Origin: Choanephora cucurbitarum
Taxonomy: Eukaryota; Mucoromycota; Mucoromycetes; Mucorales; Choanephoraceae
Direction of reading: 5' to 3'
DNA length: 13,897 nucleotides
Assembly (NCBI GenBank): GCA_025331435.1
Contig: JAIWNI010000272.1
Location: 1-13,897, forward strand
Part shown: piece after piece, positions 9,301 to 13,897 of the stretch
Numbering within the stretch: position 1 is the first letter of the stretch
Layout: every line of letters begins with the position of its first letter
Notes under the pieces: generated by a model
What the model saw: only the letters and a program-made list of their open reading frames with translations
The model's database searches: none
Told to the model about the DNA's origin: nothing
Made by a program: the position numbers and the translations under genes

Positions 9301-11073
9301 TTTTGTATACCATCTGATCCTCTCAGCTTATGGAACAATTTCAAAGAATATTTAGCTGAGGATTACATTCACAAGTTGAGTACTAATCTTAATGTCTCTG
9401 TTCTCTCTGAATTAAGATTGAATGAGTGTTATGACAATTGCCTTCTTGATATCAATGACCTCCTGACTGATGCTGGGAGAGCTATCACTGATTTTGAGGG
9501 TTTTGATATGCCTGAAAATGACACTCGAGAGAGCGACTTCAGTGCTATTCATCCTTCACTTCGTGAGCACTTCATATTGAATGCTGCGGCTTCTGCACAG
9601 CCTGATCCTTCTCTGTTGCCTTTCAATCCAAACCAAAGAGAGATTTATGATGCAATTCTTGAGCTTGCCAATCAGCCTCACTCATCTCAGCCAAGAATCA
9701 TTTTCATCGACGGACCAGGTGGTACTGGAAAAACTTTCCTCTTCAATGCCCTATTAGACTCTGTACGCCGCACAAATCAAATTGCAATTGCTGTCGCTCA
9801 TAGTGGTACGGCTGCTACTCTTTTGAAAGGTGGTAGGACTGCCCATTCAACATTCAAAATACCAATCGATGTTTCAAACGAAACTGTCTGTATGATAACG
9901 CCCCAATCCAAGGATTCAGAAATTATACGAAGTGCAAAGATAATCATTTGGGATGAAGCATCTATGATTAGTGCTGACCAAATAATGACTGTAGATCGCA
10001 CATTGCGTGACATTATGAAAGTAGAAAGCCCGTTGTTGAAGGATGTCCCTTTGGGCGGCAAGCTGTTCGTTTTTGGTGGAGATTTTCGTCAGGTTTTACC
10101 TGTAATCCCTCGAGCACAAAGACCAGCCATTGTAAGTCAATGTCTCAACAACTCACCTTTGTGGCCTTTCGTAAAGACTCTTCGCCTGCACACTAACATG
10201 CGAGTTCAACAAGCTCTTTCTGAAGACAACTTACACTTGGCTGAAACTCTTCACCAGTTCTCTCTTTACTTGCTTCGTATTGGTGATGGAAAAGAACCTG
10301 TTGTTGACAGTACAACTCTTATTCGACTGAACAATGAAATGATTTTACCAGGATCTGACATTTCTACTCTTGCGAATGCAGTTTATAACAACTTCCAAAA
10401 TCCAAATGATCTGGATGCTGATACATTAGTATCAAAAGCTATCTTAGCGCCAAAAAACACTCAAGTCTCTGAAATCAACAGTGTAATCATGGATCAATTT
10501 CCCGGCGAGTATGTTGAATACCTTAGTGCTGACAAAGTGGAAGATCTTAGCCTTAGTATGCTATATCCAATCGAATTTTTAAATTCTCTTAACCCTGGCT
10601 CCCTGCCACCTCACTGTTTAAAGTTAAAGGTCGGCTCACCTATCATGATGCTTAGAAATTTGTCTCCTAAAGATGGTGTATGCAATGGTACTAGAATGAT
10701 TTGTAGATCGTTCAAATCACATATCATTGAAGCTGAAATTGCAACTGGCCCAAACAAGGGAGCTACGTTTTTGATTCCAAGAATAGATGTCATATCTAAT
10801 GAAGTCCAAACAACTATCCCCTTTAAAAGAAGACAATTTCCAATTAGACCAGCATTTGCTATGACCATTAACAAAGCTCAAGGTCAAACACTTGACTCTG
10901 TTGGTCTTTTTCTCACAACGCCTGTCTTTTCTCATGGCCAACTTTATGTTGCTTTCTCCCGCATCAAACAGCCTTCATCTATCAAGATCCTTTTGGACAA
11001 ACAAATATCCACTATCAAAAATCATGATGGATTATATACTGAAAACATCGTTTTCAATGAAGTCTTCAAGTAA
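6378..11073 (+). CDS. Helitron transposase (zinc knuckles + Rep + PIF1-like helicase), two exons, 1546 aa
   Basis: Exon 1 is 6378-6540 and exon 2 is 6596-11073; the 55-nt intron (GTATGT, CTAAC at 6575, TAG) joins them in frame. Domains in the spliced protein: three zinc knuckles of form C-x2-C-x4-H-x7-C within residues 1-90; a Cys motif CSHC..CC (137-163); the Helitron-like N-terminal region with YDAMSYVLLFPFG (from 376); Rep motif FFITFTCNPKWPEI (516-529); the HUH metal site GLPHAH with His587 and His589; the two-tyrosine motif KYIYKYVYK with Tyr723 and Tyr727 in Y-x3-Y spacing. The helicase has Walker A GPGGTGKT (1094-1101), Walker B WDEAS (1173-1177), GGDFRQ (1215-1220), NKAQGQT (1480-1486) and VAFSR (1506-1510). 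By family knowledge, Rep nicks and joins single-stranded DNA and the SF1B helicase unwinds 5'-3' to peel off a strand. The length fits the family and no motif is missing. Confidence 0.95.
6541..6595 (+). other. intron of the RepHel gene (55 nt)
   Basis: GTATGT donor at 6541, CTAAC branch site at 6575-6579 and TAG acceptor ending at 6595. Removing it turns exon 1 (phase 1) into a perfect in-frame continuation of the long frame, and the codon across the junction becomes CAA. Without splicing, exon 1 ends at a stop at 6576-6578 and yields only a 66-aa two-knuckle peptide. Confidence 0.85.
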
Positions 11074-11102
11074 CCATCATTTATGCCTGTACTCTCTTAT
11101 AC

Positions 11103-11190
11103 TTTCTATGCTTTATTTGTTTATATTTTCTATGGTTTATCTTTTCATGCTTTCTATGCTTTATCTTTTCACATTTCTATGCTCTCTCTA
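11103..11190 (+). repeat. 24-nt tandem repeat in the RepHel 3' region, four copies
   Basis: TTTCTATG(C/G)TTTAT-type units begin at 11103, 11127 and 11151 (24 nt apart) and at 11174 (23 nt). They start 30 nt after the stop codon. Since 24 is a multiple of three, an alternative frame reads the array as an eight-residue hydrophobic repeat, but nothing indicates translation. Confidence 0.7.
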
Positions 11191-11280
11191 TATTGATGAT
11201 TATACTTCAAAAACTACAAACAAAAAACAAAAAACTCCTAACATTCAAAGTAACAAAATATTTATTATGTTTAAGCTGCT

Positions 11281-11416
11281 GGATAGATGTGGGTTGGTGT
11301 GATGGTGGTGTGGTGTGGTGGTGTGAGTTGGTGAGTGGGTGCGGTGTGTGTGTGTGGGGAAGGGTTGGTGGGTTGGGGTGAGGGGGTGTGGGGGGGTATG
11401 GGTTGGGGGGGGGAGG
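11281..11416 (+). repeat. G-rich, almost C-free tract with quadruplex potential
   Basis: About 136 nt made of G and T with a few A and a single C (11342). The distal half has eight runs of three or more G: 11356-11359, 11362-11364, 11370-11372, 11375-11378, 11382-11386, 11390-11396, 11400-11402 and 11405-11413, with loops of 2-5 nt apart from the largely short T/A spacers. This satisfies the usual G-quadruplex pattern more than once. It lies immediately before the 3' hairpin of the Helitron, on the coding strand. Confidence 0.8.
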
Positions 11417-11452
11417 CCGCCCTCAGTTTTGCGAAGCAAAACCGGCGGCTGG
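11416..11452 (+). other. Helitron 3' terminus: hairpin plus CTGG
   Basis: GTTTTGC (11426-11432), loop GAA, GCAAAAC (11436-11442) is a perfect 7-bp stem. A second, outer pair GCCGCC (11416-11421) and GGCGGC (11444-11449) encloses it. The element ends CTGG at 11449-11452, matching the CTRR rule, followed by host T. In the Helitron model the hairpin marks the end of strand transfer. Confidence 0.88.
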
Positions 11453-12600
11453 TGTTTTCTCGAAGAAAATGAAAAAAGTAAAAAAGAAGACATTCAAATT
11501 AAAAATAAAAACCCTTTACATAAATACGAATATTGATACTTAAACAAAAAATTTACAGATGTAGCCACAAAAAAAAAACTATCATAGTCAACATTGTCAT
11601 TGATATCAATTCCAAAGACATGCAAGTCTATTCAACAAGAAGGAATAGCTCTAACTATTGCACTTCATCACATAAAAATACTGCTCTTTTACATTGATAT
11701 AATTTTATTGAAGAACACATGCTCTATATCTACAATCACCAAACCAAACCCTTCATTCATGTAATTGATAATTCAATAGTTCGACAGTTGTTGTTTATTG
11801 TAGAAAAACAGTACCCAAGAATAAAACCATTCTATGCCTTTTGTACCATTCTTTATCCTAAAGATACAATAGCTGATAGATCCAAACTCCCAACATACCA
11901 CTTACCTAGTATAGAGCAGAACAATGAATCCTTACACAAATGCCAAAAATACTGATCGTCTTTTTGAGTACTAATCACTACCTTGTTGCCAACATTGAGC
12001 AAAAGAATAACTCCACTTTTCTCTCTTCAATCAACAATAATCCAAACTTCCAAAAGTGTTGTTGCATGTACGCTGACATCTACCTTAAACAGCTTACAGC
12101 TGATAGTTGCATTCGTGTAGATTACTTTCTGTCTTTGTCTTTCAAGTGCTGAGTCCTCGCAAAAACCTCCTCTACACTTTCTATTCTAACGTACTGCTAA
12201 AACGTTGCAAATTAGTTGAGTGGGTTGGTCTCTAAAGCTTTTTTGTCAGGATCATCTTACAGTGTTGGGTGTGATCTGCTTTTCACGAGATGAATGAGTT
12301 GGGAGGTCAAGCTTTATTTAAGTAGAGAAGTAAAAAAAATATTTTTCGAGAGAAATTATTTTCGTTTTGTATTATTTTTGACTGCATTCTAACATCTTTG
12401 CCAACAAAAAATAGTATAGTCAAGCTTTCAATAGAAATAACCTTTTGATTTCGTAACCTTTTGTCACTTGTCCTCTTTGCTCTTTCTTTTTGGCTGCTTA
12501 ACTCTTTTTCTTCTCTGGTTTATTAGCACCCAAATTAGATATCACAAAAAGTCGCCTAATAATGTCTTTTACATCGGCATTTCAATAATTTCCACTAGCT
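11453..12600. other. 3' flank of the Helitron, no intact gene
   Basis: AT-rich. A 15-nt palindrome (TTTTCT-CGA-AGAAAA, 11455-11469) begins two bases after the insertion point. A plus-strand open frame at 11719-11955 and an opposite open run of about 55 codons (about 12023-11856, minus) overlap; neither has a recognisable domain or clear gene structure. A pyrimidine-rich stretch (about 12470-12520) precedes the intron-like feature at 12606. Confidence 0.45.
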
Positions 12601-12605
12601 AGAAC

Positions 12606-12711
12606 GTAAGTTTTACTTTCTTTTTATTTTCATCACTTTTCTTTTATTTTATTTTATTTTATTTTATTTGTCTTGATTTCACTCTGACATTCGTGATTGT
12701 ATTTCAACTAG
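12606..12711 (+). other. intron-like segment, probably in a 5' UTR
   Basis: GTAAGT donor at 12606, CTGAC branch-like site at 12684-12688 and a CAACTAG acceptor ending at 12711, 106 nt, longer than the other introns here because of a TTTTA microsatellite. All three frames just before the donor hit stops without a usable start, so if spliced it would lie in an untranslated leader. It could belong to the small gene starting at 12844. Confidence 0.35.
12642..12669 (+). repeat. (TTTTA)n microsatellite
   Basis: Five perfect TTTTA units plus TTT, inside the intron-like segment. Such pentamer runs are common in AT-rich fungal DNA. Confidence 0.85.
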
Positions 12712-12843
12712 GCCACGTTAAACACAGATCAGTAACTACACTTCTACAACCAATTGCCAACTTCTCACCCACAGTTAGAATAGTTGATATTACTTATCGC
12801 GTCTTTCTGTCTAAGTGCACGCATTCATTGTTGTTATAACTAC

Positions 12844-13167
12844 ATGAGCACTGTTCCATTGATTGCGCTTTATATTTCTGTACACAGCAAAAAGTCGATT
12901 CCTTTGAAACAGCAATTGCATCAGCTTGAAGAGTATGCGCATTTTTCAACTAAAACACCCAACACTAAAAAAATTGTTAAAGCTAAGTATTCAAAATCGA
13001 AAGACAACCATAAGGCATACTGATCTTGGTTTATTTGTTACAGACGACATGAAGACCAAAAAAAAAAAACAAGAACCAAAAGGAAAGGAAAAAATCAGAA
13101 TTTTAAGGCCCAAACAGGATTTGCATCACGCAAAGTTGCAGATAATTGTTTTTCTACAACTTTATAG
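12844..13167 (+). CDS. possible small two-exon gene, basic 88-aa protein
   Basis: ATG at 12844 opens MSTVPLIALYISVHSKK. A 57-nt intron candidate (12987-13043, GTATTC, CTGAT branch, GTTACAG acceptor) joins it in frame to a strongly basic second exon (KRHEDQKKK, RTKRKGKNQNFKAQTGF) ending at TAG 13165-13167. Unspliced, the frame ends at 13023 after 59 residues. The basic tail could bind nucleic acid, but I recognise no family. Upstream lies the UTR-like intron at 12606-12711, which gives some support to a transcription unit here. No clear TATA box or poly(A) signal was found. The call is tentative; a non-coding transcript or chance is possible. Confidence 0.3.
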
Positions 13168-13279
13168 GTACGTTCATCACGAGAAGAGTCCTCATTGATG
13201 AAGTCTTGCTCATCAACAGAACGAAAGAACTTATCGAATTATGGAAATAGCTTAAACATTCAACGTATATACAACACAA

Positions 13280-13444
13280 ATGCGCAACCTATCTCGTCGT
13301 ATCGCTAAGAAGGAATTAGAACGCGAAAAGAACGACCGGATCCAGGCTAGCGAAAATCTCTTTCCTCTTCAGATATATATGCTGCTTAGAAACAAGCCTC
13401 ACACTTCTCAACTGTTTCAAAGCCAACAAACAGAACATCTTTGA
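13280..13444 (+). CDS. possible short ORF, 54 aa
   Basis: ATG at 13280 opens MRNLSRRIAKKELEREKNDR, a charged, helix-prone start, and the frame closes at TGA 13442-13444. The TATATA at 13266-13271 is too close to the ATG to act as its TATA box. It ends five nucleotides from the stop of the opposite-strand gene. It could be a first exon of a longer plus-strand gene, a tiny gene or chance. I see no family. Confidence 0.2.
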   Translation: MRNLSRRIAKKELEREKNDRIQASENLFPLQIYMLLRNKPHTSQLFQSQQTEHL

Positions 13445-13448
13445 CTTT

Positions 13449-13767
13449 TTAAAGCAATCGCCGTGGTTGCTTCATCTTCACAACAAAAAGTAGGTTTGTT
13501 TACATTAGTAGAGTTATAGATCCGTAGACTTACTCTTGACGATTGCTTTCGCTTAGCTTCATTTGCCTTATATTCCTGACATCCGAGGGCAGAAAGTGCA
13601 GCATTTTTAGTGGTTTGACGAGCATTTTCAAATCTATTTCTGACTAGGCTTCCCAATGATCTTATGACCATAGGAGCGAACGTTTGGGTTGGATCTGATC
13701 CAGCGAGAGCCTTGAAGCCATCGACAGAGAGTTCAATGACCTCGATATAGACCACAAGATTTACCAA
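13449..13767 (-). CDS. 3' end of a probable minus-strand gene (unknown family)
   Basis: An open run of 116 codons on the minus strand (13767 down to 13417), long for this AT content, reads for example ELSVDGFKALAGSDPTQTF and RNRFENARQTTKNAAL. A convincing intron lies at 13533-13476 (GTAAGT donor, TACTAAT branch, GAAG acceptor, 58 nt). Splicing shifts the end to a short basic tail (MKQPRRLL) with stop TAA at 13451-13449; unspliced it ends at 13419-13417. No good start codon is visible: the run begins after a TGA with TTG, and the first in-frame ATG is 32 codons in, so upstream exons probably lie further right, beyond the window. A strong acceptor-like TTTTTGTTGTTCAG ends at 13849 on this strand. 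The product is unknown. Confidence 0.45.
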
Positions 13768-13897
13768 TCAGTTTTTCATCGAAAATTCCTAGCTGAACTC
13801 CAACTTATTTGTGTTCTTTGCCACCTAGAAAGCTTTACGAACAACATGCTGAACAACAAAAAGAATTGATATTAACGTGAGTAACAATACAGCTTTG

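Larger units (their letters stand above)
6230..11452 (+). mobile_element. complete autonomous Helitron (RepHel type), 5223 bp
   Basis: The 5' end begins TCTATATAATTAAAA directly after a host A (6229). The 3' end is a 7-bp hairpin (11426-11442), a 6-nt spacer and CTGG (11449-11452), directly before a host T (11453). TC at the 5' end, hairpin plus CTRR at the 3' end, insertion between A and T, no terminal inverted repeats and no target duplication are the hallmarks of canonical Helitrons. Inside, on the same strand, is one uninterrupted RepHel gene (6378-11073) with all nuclease and helicase motifs. No OTU protease or apurinic endonuclease domain is seen, so it is a classic Helitron rather than a Helentron. 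No captured gene is seen. The intact coding sequence suggests a young and possibly active copy (inference). Exact ends were set by motif and not by alignment of copies. Confidence 0.92.

Noticed and set aside
10892..11302. 136-codon plus ORF overlapping the transposase end
   Set aside because: Shifted frame of helicase motifs running into the 24-nt repeat; hydrophobic repeat is a by-product of the minisatellite.
11245..11493. Pro/Thr/His-rich minus-strand ORF
   Set aside because: It is the complement of the G-rich tract; the composition comes from simple sequence, and it crosses the Helitron boundary.
11856..12023. Minus-strand open run of about 55 codons in the 3' flank
   Set aside because: An open run of this length is not rare at this AT content, and the frame beyond it has chance-level stop density.
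12642..12669. Pentamer run as the end of a retroposon tail
   Set aside because: It lies between a good splice donor and acceptor, and no element body or target duplication is seen around it.

Overview
The window looks like nuclear DNA of an early-diverging fungus, most plausibly a Mucoromycota/Mucorales species. The evidence is AT-rich flanks, very short introns (mostly 52-60 nt) with GTA(A/T)GT-type donors and CTAAC/CTAAT branch sites, and a fungal-type Helitron whose gene also carries such an intron. The lineage is an inference; no rRNA or other marker is present.

Layout. (1) 1-691: upstream DNA with a TATA box at 611-618. (2) 692-1747, +: a four-exon gene for a 293-aa acidic, coiled-coil, probably nuclear protein of unrecognised family, with an AATAAA at 1831. 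(3) 1837-6229: about 4.4 kb without an intact gene. It holds a 20-nt tandem repeat, palindromes and two stretches that look like decayed multi-exon coding sequence (about 2701-3188 and 4420-5008, +). (4) 6230-11452: a complete-looking autonomous Helitron, 5223 bp, inserted between A and T with no target-site duplication. It has a TCTATA-type 5' end, one two-exon RepHel gene of 1546 aa with every diagnostic motif intact, a 24-nt tandem repeat after the stop, a striking G-rich tract, and a hairpin followed by CTGG at the 3' end. (5) 11453-13897: AT-rich flank with a possible small basic-protein gene (5'-UTR-like intron at 12606, coding from 12844) and, at the right edge, the 3' end of a probable minus-strand gene with one good intron.

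Function. The Helitron is the only system with a clear mechanism. Zinc knuckles, a Helitron-like N-terminal domain, an HUH/two-tyrosine Rep nuclease and a PIF1-like 5'-3' helicase sit in one polypeptide for rolling-circle (peel-and-paste) transposition. The intact frame, splice sites and both termini suggest a recent, possibly still mobile copy. I found no evidence of cargo genes. The flanking genes appear unrelated to it.
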